Below are positions 28,753-37,135 of a stretch of 64,000 nucleotides of DNA, piece after piece. The first letter of the stretch is position 1; every line of letters starts with the position of its first letter. The DNA comes from Poindextera sp036494815 (lineage in GTDB: Bacteria > Pseudomonadota > Alphaproteobacteria > Caulobacterales > Caulobacteraceae): assembly GCA_036494815.1 (NCBI GenBank), contig DASXNV010000032.1, forward strand, positions 1 through 64,000, given 5' to 3'. The position numbers and the translations under genes were made by a program. The notes under the pieces were generated by a model that was not told the origin of the DNA, did not search any database, and was given only the letters and a program-made list of their open reading frames with translations.

Positions 28753-30165
28753 GTGGATAACCCAGCGAAGCCTGGCGCCAGATTGGCCTTTCTCGATAAG
28801 CCTGCGGCCAGTTCAGGGCAAGATGACGGCCTGCTGAATGACGGGCTGGTTTCGCATGGCCGTCTGAATCTCGATGTGCTGGTGCGCTTTCGCTGGTTCA
28901 GCCTGGCGGCGGAGACGGTGCTGCTGCTGCTAGCCTACCTGAGCGGTCTGCATGCGCCCTATACGGCCTGCTTCCTGGTGATCGCCGGCACCGCGGCCTT
29001 CAACCTCGCGGTCAACCTTTCGGTTCGGGCGCTGGGGCCCTCGCGCGACGGGCAACTGGTCCTCCAGCTAGGCTTCAACATCGTGCAGATCTCGGTCCTG
29101 CTGATGCTGACGGGCGGCGTCTCCAATCCGTTCGCGGTGGTGCTCATCGCGCCCGTGACCCTGGGCGCGGCGATCCTGGACCAGCGAAAGGCGGTGATCC
29201 TCGTCGCCCTGGCCACCAGCATGGCGGTGCTGATGACGTTCTTGGCCGAGCCCCTCCCCCGGCTGAGCCCTTCCTCGACGGTCATGCCCATGCAGATGCG
29301 GCTGGTGATGTTGGTCGCCGTCCTGACCGGCTTGCTGGTCACCGCATTCTATGCCTGGCGGGCGGCGGCCGAGGCCAAGCGCATGGAGCTGGCGCTTAAT
29401 GTCACGCATAAGGTGCTGGCGCGCGAACAGAGGCTGTCGGCCCTGGGCGGCCTGGCGGCGGCGGCGGCGCACGAGCTGGGCACCCCTCTGGCCACGATCT
29501 CCATCGTCGCCAAGGAAATGGTGCGCGAGGCGCCCACCGACGCGGTGCGCGAGGACGCCGAACTGCTGGTCAGCCAGGCCGAGCGCTGCCGGGAAATCCT
29601 GACCCGGCTGACCGAAGAGCCCGACACCACGGACGAGGCCGTCCATGCCCGGATGACCCTGTTGCAGTTCCTCAACGAAGTGATCGAACGGCATCTGGAT
29701 ACGGAAATTCGCGTCGAGGCGGTGGTGGCCGGCCCGCCGGGGGCGCGGCCGCCTGAAATCCGGCGCATGCCCGAGGTGCTGCACGCCATGACCTCGTTTG
29801 TGGAGAACGCGGTCGACTTCGCCAAATCCGAGGTCCTGGTCAGTATCCGCTTCGATGAGCGCGCCATCGGGGTCGAGGTGCGCGACGACGGGCCTGGCTT
29901 TTCGCCTGAAGTGCTGGCGCAGCTGGGCCAGCCCTATATCACCAGCCGCCCCGGCGGCGAGGGCTCCCGTTCCGGCCATATCGGCATGGGGCTGGGCTTT
30001 TTTATCGCCAAGACGCTGCTGGAGCGGACCGGCGCGGTGGTTCAGCACTTCAACGGCCGCCGCGGCGGGGCGGTGATCGCCGCGCGCTGGGCCCGGGAAG
30101 CGATCGAGGCGCCGCCAGTTCCTGGCGGTTTCGAACTGGGCGGACCCGCTCCGGGCGAACTCTAG
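28753..30165 (+). CDS. regB: RegB/ActS/PrrB-type redox sensor histidine kinase
   Basis: The 470-residue kinase starts with GTG (MDNPAKPGARLAF). Six hydrophobic segments span about residues 48-205 and include the quinone-binding heptapeptide GGVSNPF at 121-127. The H-box is AAAAHELGTPLATI with phospho-His H240, and the redox cysteine C279 lies in QAERCREIL. The catalytic domain has the N box (FVENAVDFA) and DDGPGF. It senses the quinone pool and phosphorylates RegA. It faces senC and precedes regA by 99 bases. Confidence 0.96.
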   Translation: MDNPAKPGARLAFLDKPAASSGQDDGLLNDGLVSHGRLNLDVLVRFRWFSLAAETVLLLLAYLSGLHAPYTACFLVIAGTAAFNLAVNLSVRALGPSRDGQLVLQLGFNIVQISVLLMLTGGVSNPFAVVLIAPVTLGAAILDQRKAVILVALATSMAVLMTFLAEPLPRLSPSSTVMPMQMRLVMLVAVLTGLLVTAFYAWRAAAEAKRMELALNVTHKVLAREQRLSALGGLAAAAAHELGTPLATISIVAKEMVREAPTDAVREDAELLVSQAERCREILTRLTEEPDTTDEAVHARMTLLQFLNEVIERHLDTEIRVEAVVAGPPGARPPEIRRMPEVLHAMTSFVENAVDFAKSEVLVSIRFDERAIGVEVRDDGPGFSPEVLAQLGQPYITSRPGGEGSRSGHIGMGLGFFIAKTLLERTGAVVQHFNGRRGGAVIAARWAREAIEAPPVPGGFELGGPAPGEL

Positions 30166-30210
30166 AAGAAGCTCAACAAAAAAGGGACTTGATGCCCGCC
30201 AACAATAAGC

Positions 30211-30226
30211 GACAACATGCATTGTC
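30211..30226 (+). promoter_or_regulatory. palindrome upstream of regA
   Basis: GACAA at 30211-30215 and TTGTC at 30222-30226 are perfect inverted arms around CATGCA, 39 bases before the regA ATG. Position suits autoregulation by RegA or another dimer, but it does not closely match the published RegA consensus. Confidence 0.35.
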
Positions 30227-30264
30227 TTCTAGCGTCGTGAGTTTGTCGTCAGCTGGGGTGTGCA

Positions 30265-30822
30265 ATGTCTGATCTGACCGAGGCCGTGGCCCAACTTCCC
30301 GATAAAAGTCTACTGGTGATGGACGATGACTCCGCACTGCGCGTGCGGCTCGGCCGGGCCCTGGAGTCACGGGGGTTCGAGCCGGTTCTCGCATCTTCGG
30401 TGGCCGAGGCGGTGGCGGCGGTCAAGGCCAAGCCACCCGCCTTTGCGGTGCTGGACATGCGCCTGGAGGACGGCAATGGCCTGCAAGTGGTGGAGACTAT
30501 CCGCAATGCCAGGCCGGATGCGCGGGTGGTCATGCTGACGGGCTATGGCGCCATCGCCACCGCGGTGGCCGCGGTCAAAGCCGGCGCCGTGGACTACCTG
30601 TCCAAGCCCGCAGACGCCGATGATGTTCTTCGCGCCCTGCTGGCCAAGCATGACGAGGCCGCCGCGCCGCCGGAAAACCCCATGTCCGCCGACCGGGTGC
30701 GCTGGGAGCACATCCAGCGGGTCTATGAGCTTTGCGGCCACAACGTCTCGGAAACCGCCCGACGGCTGAACATGCATCGCCGCACCCTGCAGCGCATCCT
30801 AGCCAAGCGCGCACCGCGCTAG
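30265..30822 (+). CDS. regA: RegA/ActR/PrrA-type response regulator
   Basis: The 185-residue regulator has a receiver domain with acidic pocket MDDDSA, phosphorylated D64 in VLDMRLEDG, MLTGYGAIATAV and K in YLSKP. A proline linker follows (AAPPENPMSADR), then the Fis-like helix-turn-helix (GHNVSETARRLNMHRRTLQRILAKR), nearly invariant in RegA homologues. It should control aerobic/anaerobic energy genes under RegB. Confidence 0.97.
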   Translation: MSDLTEAVAQLPDKSLLVMDDDSALRVRLGRALESRGFEPVLASSVAEAVAAVKAKPPAFAVLDMRLEDGNGLQVVETIRNARPDARVVMLTGYGAIATAVAAVKAGAVDYLSKPADADDVLRALLAKHDEAAAPPENPMSADRVRWEHIQRVYELCGHNVSETARRLNMHRRTLQRILAKRAPR

Positions 30823-30959
30823 GGGGATGGCGCTGTTGGTGATGGGTAAACTGTCGCCGTAAATTTATACGCCGCCACCGAATCTCCAGATCAGACGTAG
30901 CTTTAGTTTACCGACGCGCGCTTCTGTACGGTGCCCGCAAGGCGGGTGTTGTTGCCAGG

Positions 30960-31337
30960 ATATGCGCGTGGCCCGCTACGACAGTGGACCAGGAACCGTC
31001 CGAGAGTGCGTATCGCGTCTTCACGCGCGACTTCGATGTCGAGGTCGAAGCGAAACAGCTCGATACGGTGCTTGGTCCGCTTTCGGCCGCTGACCGAATC
31101 GCTCTGGACGAGGCGTGGTTGGCATTAGCAGGAGCACTAGTGGGGTGGCGAACTAAGGTACACCTAGCTGCGTTGGAGTCTGCCGTGCGGATCAAGAACG
31201 CAGTCGGCGCCGACGACCTTGAGGCGACCGCCGTCACCCTCCTGATAGACCAGTCTGGCTCGATGCGTGGGCAGAGCATGCTGCTGGCAGCCGCCGTGTG
31301 CCCTACAATATTGAGCAAGTTCGAGCGAGTTGCGTGA
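30960..31337 (+). pseudogene. fragment of a CobT-like VWA-domain protein
   Basis: The frame opened by GTG at 30984 reads SAYRVFTRDFDVEVEAKQLD, then GWRTKVHLAALESAVRIKNA and TAVTLLIDQSGSMRGQSMLL. That is the MIDAS-bearing start of the CobT-type von Willebrand A domain. Homology ends at once afterwards (AVCPTILSKFERVA), and a stop follows at 31337. The N-terminal acidic region and the rest of the domain are missing. It is therefore a decayed internal piece with no complete copy in the window. A few related codons precede the GTG. Confidence 0.65.
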
Positions 31338-31798
31338 GCCCCCCGTGCGCGATCCGAGATAGAATTACGGGGCCAGTTTGCGCAATTCCTCTAGGAGAAG
31401 TTGCCGAGCGCCCAGCCCTGCTTCTCCACGCTCCGCTCACGCAAAAAGCTTGACCCGTCCGCGAATCTCGTTCTTGCTTTGTTCGTGAACATCGCCCCAC
31501 ATTCCCTGGCGCCACGGCCCCCGATCCCGGCCGGGAGCGGGCCGAGCAGCAGCTGCGGATACTGTAGGAGTTGGGCGAGCGCCCGGATGGGATGGCGACT
31601 CCGCTCCCTTTGCTGAAACCAGGGGGGCGTGGCGGCGATCGGGGAATCTTGCTGCAAGCGATCGCGGCGGCGGGCTCCCTCCCCCAATGGGGAGGAATTG
31701 ATCAGAGCTGAGCGGGCCGCCTCCCGTGCGGCGGGAATCCTGTCCGGCGCGCCGGGCAATCGGGTTATCAACGCGAACCGATCCTGGAGCGCGCGCCG
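31338..31798 (+). other. gene-poor stretch with orphan LexA box
   Basis: I find no convincing gene in these 461 bases. The plus-strand frame around 31525-31620 (DPGRERAEQQLRIL, stop, ELGERPDGMA) looks like the remnant of a helical protein. A LexA-type box lies at 31470-31484 and a ctccctcccccaatggggag palindrome piece near 31675. Together with the CobT fragment this marks about 975 bases of decayed sequence. Confidence 0.5.
31470..31484 (+). promoter_or_regulatory. LexA (SOS) box, GTTC-N7-GTTC
   Basis: GTTC TTGCTTT GTTC is an exact match to the alphaproteobacterial LexA site. TTGACC at 31450-31455 upstream could be a -35, which would put the box over the -10 of a plus-strand promoter, as in true SOS genes. 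No SOS gene follows. The next gene starts 314 bases downstream. Confidence 0.65.
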
Positions 31799-32269
31799 AT
31801 GCCTGTTCGCCTTGTCCTGTCCGTCGCCATGGCCTTGGGGCTTTCCATGGGTTTGGCCGCGGGCGTCGCCCAGGCCGGCGACTGCCGCCGGGCGGTGCGC
31901 CATGTGATCCATCATCCCGCGCATGGGGGTTGCCACTGCTATCGCGCCGTCAGCCTTCGCCATGTTCACCGGACCCATGTTCACCGCACCCATGGGCGGG
32001 TGGTGGAGAATGCGCGCGTGGAGCAGCACGAGGACTGGAGCCAGGGCCAGGCCTATGGCTATGCCGAGGCCGACGAGCATCGCCGTTGGGGTCATGACGA
32101 AGGCGGCCTGCGCCCCTCGCCGGTCCATCCGTGGGCGACGAACCGCGCCGGCTATCTGACCTGGTCCGGCAAGTTCCAGTCCGGCGCGCGCTACAGCGCC
32201 TATCGCTACGACCGTGATTCCGGCGGTGCGGCGGACGGTTCGCCACAGGCGCCGCCCGTCCGCCCCTGA
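31799..32269 (+). CDS. small secreted His-rich protein, unknown
   Basis: The 156-residue product has a signal peptide (MPVRLVLSVAMALGLSMGLA, cut near AQAGD). A histidine- and cysteine-bearing stretch follows (VIHHPAHGGCHCYRAVSLRH, then VHRTHVHRTH), which could bind metal. The C-terminal half (HPWATNRAGYLTWSGKFQSG) is Tyr/Gly-rich. I do not recognise the family. A GGAG site stands before the ATG. It is the first gene downstream of the SOS box, but a link is speculative. Confidence 0.65.
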   Translation: MPVRLVLSVAMALGLSMGLAAGVAQAGDCRRAVRHVIHHPAHGGCHCYRAVSLRHVHRTHVHRTHGRVVENARVEQHEDWSQGQAYGYAEADEHRRWGHDEGGLRPSPVHPWATNRAGYLTWSGKFQSGARYSAYRYDRDSGGAADGSPQAPPVRP

Positions 32270-32344
32270 CCGGCCTTCAACGAAATTTTACAAGCCTGAA
32301 ATATAGTCGGCGACGGATTCACATGAATCCCCGGAGGACTGGCT

Positions 32345-32809
32345 ATGGCCTGGGCGAACAGACGGATGCTGTGTGGAATGCTTGTGGCGGGCCTGCTCGC
32401 CTGTGGTCCGGCTTTGGCCCAGGTCGCGGCGACCCGGCAGGACGCCACAAACATGGTCAAGGCGGCCATAGCCGAGATCAAGGCGACGGGCGCCGACGCC
32501 ACCTATGCCGAGATCAGCAACCCCAAGGGCAAATACATCAAGGGCGATCTCTATCTCGTCGCCTACGACATGACCGGAAAGGTCCTCGCCCACGGCTTCA
32601 ATCCATCGCTGATCGGTCGCGATCTGTCCAAGGCCAAGGACCCGGATGGCAAGGCCTATGTCCAGGAACGGATCGACCTGGCAAAGACCCAGAAGAATTT
32701 CTGGCAGAGCTACAAATATATCGAACCGACCACGCGCTCGCTGCGGCTCAAGGACAGCTATTGCGAACGGGCGGGCGACGCGATCATCTGCGGCGGCGTC
32801 TATCACTGA
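32345..32809 (+). CDS. periplasmic single-Cache-domain protein
   Basis: The 154-residue protein has a signal peptide (MLVAGLLACGPALAQ) and one Cache-type sensor domain: a long helix (QDATNMVKAAIAEIKATG), then LYLVAYDMTGKVLAHGFNPS and KNFWQSYKYIEPTTR. Such domains bind small ligands and usually sit on chemoreceptors or kinases. This one stands alone, so it could be a periplasmic binding partner. GGAGG precedes the ATG. It converges on the SPOR gene with two bases between. Confidence 0.8.
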   Translation: MAWANRRMLCGMLVAGLLACGPALAQVAATRQDATNMVKAAIAEIKATGADATYAEISNPKGKYIKGDLYLVAYDMTGKVLAHGFNPSLIGRDLSKAKDPDGKAYVQERIDLAKTQKNFWQSYKYIEPTTRSLRLKDSYCERAGDAIICGGVYH

Positions 32810-32811
32810 AT

Positions 32812-33639
32812 CTAACGCAGGAAACAGGCCCCGCCCGCCTGACGCAGGGCCATGCACCAGCCCTTGGCGGCGCTGCGATCATGAAAGCCGGAGATGACGG
32901 CGCGATAGAGCTGGCGGCCGGCGACCATGGCCGGGTCCACATGGAAGGTCAGGCCCGGCGTGGCGGCCTCCATCCGGGCGGCGGCGGCGGTGAGGATCCG
33001 ATGCGCCTCGGCCTCGTCCGGCGTTGCGGCGATCTGAACGAGGACGCCCGACGCGGCGGGCTCGGGCTGTGTCGCTGTGGCGGGTATCGGCGCGGACGCA
33101 GGATCGGCGGAGGCGACGACCGCCCCCCGCAGCACCGGAGCCGGGCGGGCCGGCGCCGCGGACGCCGCGTCGGCGGGCGATCCGCAGATCGCGCTCACCA
33201 CCTGACCCAGATAGGCTTCCGGTTTGGGCCGCACCCAGCCGATCGGGACTACAGCCTCACGCCCAAGGCCGGTATGGTCGTGCTGGGGAAACACCGTCAT
33301 CCTGCGCACCGAGGTGCCGCCGTCCCGGCAGGCGATGTCCACCTTCAGGCGCATGGAGCGCCAGCCGCGGGCCTGGGCGAAGGCGTCGTCCAGCACCTCG
33401 CCCTGCAGTTCGACCCCGTCGACGTGGTCAGCCTTTCCCCAGGCGCCGCGTCCCAGCAGGGCGACGGCCATTTCCGGGGTCACGGCGACGATCGCGCGGT
33501 CGGGGAGGCGGGTCCAGGCCCGCATCTGGCCGATGGCCCGCAGGCGATCGGCCGCCGCGTCGCCGGCGTGAGACGCACTCGCCGCCCAGGCCATCAGGCT
33601 CCAGGCCGCCGCGGCCAGGCCAAGCCGGGCCAGGATCAT
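32812..33639 (-). CDS. secreted SPOR-domain protein
   Basis: The 275-residue product has a signal sequence (MILARLGLAAAAWSLMAWAA). An unassigned region of about 130 residues follows (TRLPDRAIVAVTPEMAVALL), then an Ala/Pro linker. A C-terminal SPOR-like domain (GVLVQIAATPDEAEAHRILT, AVISGFHDRSAAKGWCMALR) ends GGACFLR. SPOR domains bind denuded septal glycan strands, so a cell-envelope or division role is likely. Confidence 0.8.
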   Translation of the reverse strand: MILARLGLAAAAWSLMAWAASASHAGDAAADRLRAIGQMRAWTRLPDRAIVAVTPEMAVALLGRGAWGKADHVDGVELQGEVLDDAFAQARGWRSMRLKVDIACRDGGTSVRRMTVFPQHDHTGLGREAVVPIGWVRPKPEAYLGQVVSAICGSPADAASAAPARPAPVLRGAVVASADPASAPIPATATQPEPAASGVLVQIAATPDEAEAHRILTAAAARMEAATPGLTFHVDPAMVAGRQLYRAVISGFHDRSAAKGWCMALRQAGGACFLR

Positions 33640-33828
33640 CAGGACTGCTCCAATCCGCCGAATCGATCCGCCGATCAGACCGGATTTGAGCCCGTGCGGC
33701 GAGCGGTTATCCTGCCCCTATCGCCGCACTCAGAAAATCTCGGCTGGCATGGCGCGGCGCAGCGCCTATCTGCCTGCTGGGCCTTTGTCTCCGCCCTCCC
33801 GTTCGCCTCCAGTCCCCGGAACGCCGTC

Positions 33829-34893
33829 ATGCCCAGCCTGTTCGATCCCATCAAGGTCGGCGACCTGACCCTGCCCAACCGCGTCATCATGGCGCCGCTG
33901 ACCCGGGCGCGCTCGGGCGCGACGCGCACCCCCGACGCGGTGGTGGCGGAATATTACCGCCAGCGCGCCTCGGCGGGCCTGATCCTCAGCGAGGCCACGT
34001 CGGTGACCCCCGTGGGGGTCGGCTATGTGGACACCCCCGGGATCTGGTCCGAAGACCAGGTGGAAGGCTGGAAGCTGACCACTAAGGCGGTGCACGACGC
34101 CGGCGGCCTGATCTTCATGCAGCTGTGGCATGTGGGCCGTATCTCCGATCCCCAGTTGCTAGACGGCCAGCCCCCCGTGGCCCCCAGCGCCATCGCCGCC
34201 AAGGGTGATGTCAGCTTGCTTCGGCCCAAGCGGCCCTATCCGGTTCCGCGGGCCCTGGACCTGGGCGAGATCAAGGACGTGGTCGAGGCCTATCGCAAGG
34301 GCGCCGAAAACGCCAAGCGCGCCGGCTTTGACGGGGTCGAACTGCACGGCGCCAATGGCTATCTGCTCGACCAGTTCCTGCAGGACAGCACCAACCACCG
34401 CACCGACGCCTATGGCGGCTCCGTCGAAAACCGCGCCCGGTTGATGCTGGAGGCGGTGGATGCGGCCGTTTCGGTGTTCGGTCCGGATCGGGTCGGCCTG
34501 CACATCGCCCCGCGCGGCGACTCCCACGACATGGGGGACTCCGACCCGGCGGCGACCTTCAACTATGTGGCCCGGGCCATGGGCGAGCGGGGCATCGCCT
34601 TTCTGTTCGCCCGCGAGCGCCTGGGTGAGGACAGCCTGGGCCCGCAGCTCAAGGCCGCGTTCGGCGGGATCTATATCGCCAATGAAGGCTTCGACGCCGC
34701 CAGCGCCCAGGGCGTATTGGACCGGGGCGAGGCCGATGCGGTGTCATTCGGCAAGCTGTTCATCTCCAATCCCGACCTGCCCAAACGCCTCGCGCTCAGC
34801 GCGCCCCTGACCCCCTGGACGATGGAGACTTTCTACGCTCCTGGTCCAGCCGGCTATGTGGACTATCCTAGCCTGGAGACGGTTGCGGCCTGA
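33829..34893 (+). CDS. Old Yellow Enzyme family NADH:flavin oxidoreductase
   Basis: The 354-residue FMN enzyme starts MPSLFDPIKVGDLTLPNRVI. Features are MAPLTRARS, FMQLWHVGRISDP, the substrate-binding HGANGYLLDQFLQDSTNHRT and YGGSVENRAR. It resembles N-ethylmaleimide/xenobiotic reductases, which reduce activated C=C bonds or nitro groups. The frame is open far upstream through the SPOR gene, but the ATG at 33829 gives the family start. No regulator lies adjacent. Confidence 0.95.
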   Translation: MPSLFDPIKVGDLTLPNRVIMAPLTRARSGATRTPDAVVAEYYRQRASAGLILSEATSVTPVGVGYVDTPGIWSEDQVEGWKLTTKAVHDAGGLIFMQLWHVGRISDPQLLDGQPPVAPSAIAAKGDVSLLRPKRPYPVPRALDLGEIKDVVEAYRKGAENAKRAGFDGVELHGANGYLLDQFLQDSTNHRTDAYGGSVENRARLMLEAVDAAVSVFGPDRVGLHIAPRGDSHDMGDSDPAATFNYVARAMGERGIAFLFARERLGEDSLGPQLKAAFGGIYIANEGFDAASAQGVLDRGEADAVSFGKLFISNPDLPKRLALSAPLTPWTMETFYAPGPAGYVDYPSLETVAA

Positions 34894-34992
34894 CGGCCTG
34901 GGTGATCGTCGGGCCCGTTGCACGCATCCTTGCCACCGCTCACGCGTTTTTGACGCCGTCAGGGTGGCATTGACACGAACAAGGAAAGCCCA

Positions 34993-35385
34993 ATGAAAAC
35001 TCTGAAACTCATGCTCATCTCCGCCTCGGCCGTCCTGGCCATGGCGGCGCCGGCGGCCATGGCCCAGGCCCAAACCGCCGAGGCCTCGGGCGTTGACGCC
35101 AACGCGATGGTCAGCCCCCACGGCGACTGGACGCTGAAGCAAAGGGAAGACTGGCTGGTCAGCCGTCTGGAAAAGGCCCGCGACGATGGCTCGCTCGATC
35201 GTCACGAATATGAACGGGTGCGCCACGAAATGGGCGACATCCGCGCCCAGGAAGACACCCTGCGCGGTCAACACGAGGGCAACCAGCTGACCGACAACGA
35301 AAGCGCTCAGCTGGAAGCGCGCCTGGACGGCGTCGCCGACCAGATCCACTGGCTGCACGAAAACAGCTTCCGCAAGCCTTGGTAG
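34993..35385 (+). CDS. small secreted helical protein, unknown
   Basis: The 130-residue product begins with a signal peptide (MKTLKLMLISASAVLAMAAP, cut near AQAQ). The mature part is charged and helical (WTLKQREDWLVSRLEKARDD, HEYERVRHEMGDIRAQEDTL) and ends FRKPW. A coiled coil is likely. The pattern resembles small periplasmic proteins common in Caulobacterales, without known function. AAGGAAA precedes the ATG. Confidence 0.75.
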   Translation: MKTLKLMLISASAVLAMAAPAAMAQAQTAEASGVDANAMVSPHGDWTLKQREDWLVSRLEKARDDGSLDRHEYERVRHEMGDIRAQEDTLRGQHEGNQLTDNESAQLEARLDGVADQIHWLHENSFRKPW

Positions 35386-35420
35386 TCCGATCTAGCCTAG
35401 CTTGAGGGGCGAGGTCCGGT

Positions 35421-36305
35421 TCAGGTCGACTGGACTTCGCCCTGAGTTGGAGCCGCCGCATCCGCCGGCCGGTCCAGCCTGAACCAAACCTTCAAGGGAT
35501 AGAGATACTGGCCCAGCGCGCCGCGGCCCATGTCTTCGCGCACCCCCAGCGGCTGATCGCAGGGGCCGGGCTGGTGATAGGTGCCGAACCATCGGTCGAA
35601 CACTGAGAACACGGTGGCGAAATTGCTGCCCGAACCTTCGATGTCGCGGGCGTGGTGCCAGCGATGCATGGCCGGCGAATTCATCACCCAGCCCAGCTTA
35701 CCCAGCGTCCAAGGGGCGTCCGCATGGATGAAATAGCCATAGAAGTGGCGCACCAGCACATTGGCCAGAAGCGCCCAGGGCGGGAAGCCGAGCGCGGCCA
35801 ACAGGATGGTGTCGAGCATAGAGCCGGCCCGGTCGATGGGGTGCATCCGCTCCAGGCTGAACCAGGTCAGGGCGGTGTCGCTGTGATGGATGGCGTGGGC
35901 CGGCCAGAGCCACCGGGTGTGCTGCAGGCGATGACGCCAATAGCCGATGAAATCACCGACGAAGAGGGTCGCCACAAGCGTCGGCGCATATCCCATCACG
36001 GCCCATAGGCGCGGCTCGTCCAGTTGCAGCCCGTAGCGCCGCAAGGCCAGTCCCGCCGCCGCCGCCATCATGGTCAGGACGGGACCTGTGGTCACCTGAT
36101 CGACCGCAGAGAAGATGGCGTTGATCCGCGTCTCCTCCGCCGCGGCCCGGCCGCTGGTGATGGCGCCCTTCAGGCCCTTGACCGCGATGGCCAGGGCGAA
36201 AAACACCGCGGCGCAGAGGAGCAGGCTGAGGATCACGCCAGGTGTCTGCGCCACGGCGCCTCGAAATGCATCCGTCCAGCTGGGCAAGCCGATCCCCGTC
36301 GCCAC
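35421..36305 (-). CDS. sterol desaturase/fatty acid hydroxylase family membrane enzyme
   Basis: The 294-residue protein has several membrane helices and the three histidine boxes of di-iron membrane hydroxylases: HRLQH, HAIHH and HRWHH. The family hydroxylates or desaturates sterols, carotenoids and fatty acids using oxygen. The exact substrate cannot be read here, and hopanoid or carotenoid modification is possible. It ends LDRPADAAAPTQGEVQST. Its start ATGGCGACGGGGATC is the only one that keeps the first helix. Confidence 0.93.
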   Translation of the reverse strand: MATGIGLPSWTDAFRGAVAQTPGVILSLLLCAAVFFALAIAVKGLKGAITSGRAAAEETRINAIFSAVDQVTTGPVLTMMAAAAGLALRRYGLQLDEPRLWAVMGYAPTLVATLFVGDFIGYWRHRLQHTRWLWPAHAIHHSDTALTWFSLERMHPIDRAGSMLDTILLAALGFPPWALLANVLVRHFYGYFIHADAPWTLGKLGWVMNSPAMHRWHHARDIEGSGSNFATVFSVFDRWFGTYHQPGPCDQPLGVREDMGRGALGQYLYPLKVWFRLDRPADAAAPTQGEVQST

Positions 36306-36383
36306 GTTCGGGCGAACAGGCCCGCGCCCTTATTTCACGCCAAAGGGGTGGATCGCCGATTAATGACGGGCGGCTCGCCGATA

Positions 36384-36620
36384 TTATTCGAAGGCGAGGG
36401 CGTTCAGGTCGCGCATGCCCAGACTGCTGGCCGCATTCTCCAGGGCGGCGCGGGCGAGAGTCCTGGCGCGGGCCAGGATCTCTTCCTGGGGCAGCTCGCG
36501 CAGGCCGCCGGGCCTGGGCAGCCTTACCTGCACGGTGGCCCCGTCTTCGGTCAGGAAGGAGACCCCGACGCTGGTGGGGCCGACGGTGACGGAGGGCGGC
36601 GGGGTAAGGGCGCAGGTCAT
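36384..36620 (-). CDS. small hypothetical protein
   Basis: The 78-residue product MTCALTPPPSVTVGPTSVGV... has a beta-rich front (SFLTEDGATVQVRLPRPGG) and a helical tail (QEEILARARTLARAALENAA). No motif is recognised. ATG at 36620 is chosen because the upstream frame part is not protein-like. Confidence 0.55.
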   Translation of the reverse strand: MTCALTPPPSVTVGPTSVGVSFLTEDGATVQVRLPRPGGLRELPQEEILARARTLARAALENAASSLGMRDLNALAFE

Positions 36621-36657
36621 ACTGTGGCTCCCGGGTAGGGATGAGTTACAAAGCCCC

Positions 36658-36867
36658 TCAACTCGGATGGCGGTTTGCGCGCCTTCCAAGTCCTTGTCCA
36701 ACCAAGGTTTCGTGACGATTTCTGGGCCGGTTTGCGACCACCACGCTACGTCCCCGCCTTTTTGGCTCCGAGGGGCGAATGACCGCCACCTCGATCAGCA
36801 GCAGGATGGCGACAGCCAGCGCCAAGGGGCCGAGAATGACCATGAGCCCGAGCGGAATAGGGACCAT
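36658..36867 (-). CDS. possible small membrane protein
   Basis: A 69-codon frame begins MVPIPLGLMVILGPLALAVA and continues into a clear hydrophobic helix (ILLLIEVAVI), then a basic tail. It starts two bases after the stop of another small frame. No ribosome site is obvious. The evidence is hydrophobicity and context only. Confidence 0.35.
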   Translation of the reverse strand: MVPIPLGLMVILGPLALAVAILLLIEVAVIRPSEPKRRGRSVVVANRPRNRHETLVGQGLGRRANRHPS

Positions 36868-36869
36868 GG

Positions 36870-37031
36870 TCAAGTCTCCCTACGCGGCAGGCGCAGTAGG
36901 CCATCACGCCGTCGATCCCAGCCGCGAAATCCAGTTTTCGCCCAAGCGGACGGCGAGCGCCGGCTCAGAACGGCGCCGATGGCGAACCGTAAAAGCGCCG
37001 CCGCGCTGACGGCGATGAAGACAGGGTTCAT
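36870..37031 (-). CDS. possible small membrane protein
   Basis: A 53-codon frame begins MNPVFIAVSAAALLRFAIGA, a plausible membrane helix, followed by a basic tail ending LPRRET. Its stop nearly abuts the next small frame, suggesting a coupled pair. No known family is recognised. Confidence is low because random frames are common at this GC content. Confidence 0.3.
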   Translation of the reverse strand: MNPVFIAVSAAALLRFAIGAVLSRRSPSAWAKTGFRGWDRRRDGLLRLPRRET

Positions 37032-37135
37032 GGGACTGGCTCCGGTGTCTGAAGCCGCTTCCATAGAGCAGCGGCTCGTCAAGGTTCGACGCCTAAGGGA
37101 CGCGGCCTGCATAGCCGGCGCATAAACGGCGGCCG

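Noticed and set aside
32323..33828. Upstream extension of the Old Yellow Enzyme gene through a single open frame
   Set aside because: The extension overlaps the Cache-domain and SPOR genes and has shadow-frame composition; the family start is at 33829.
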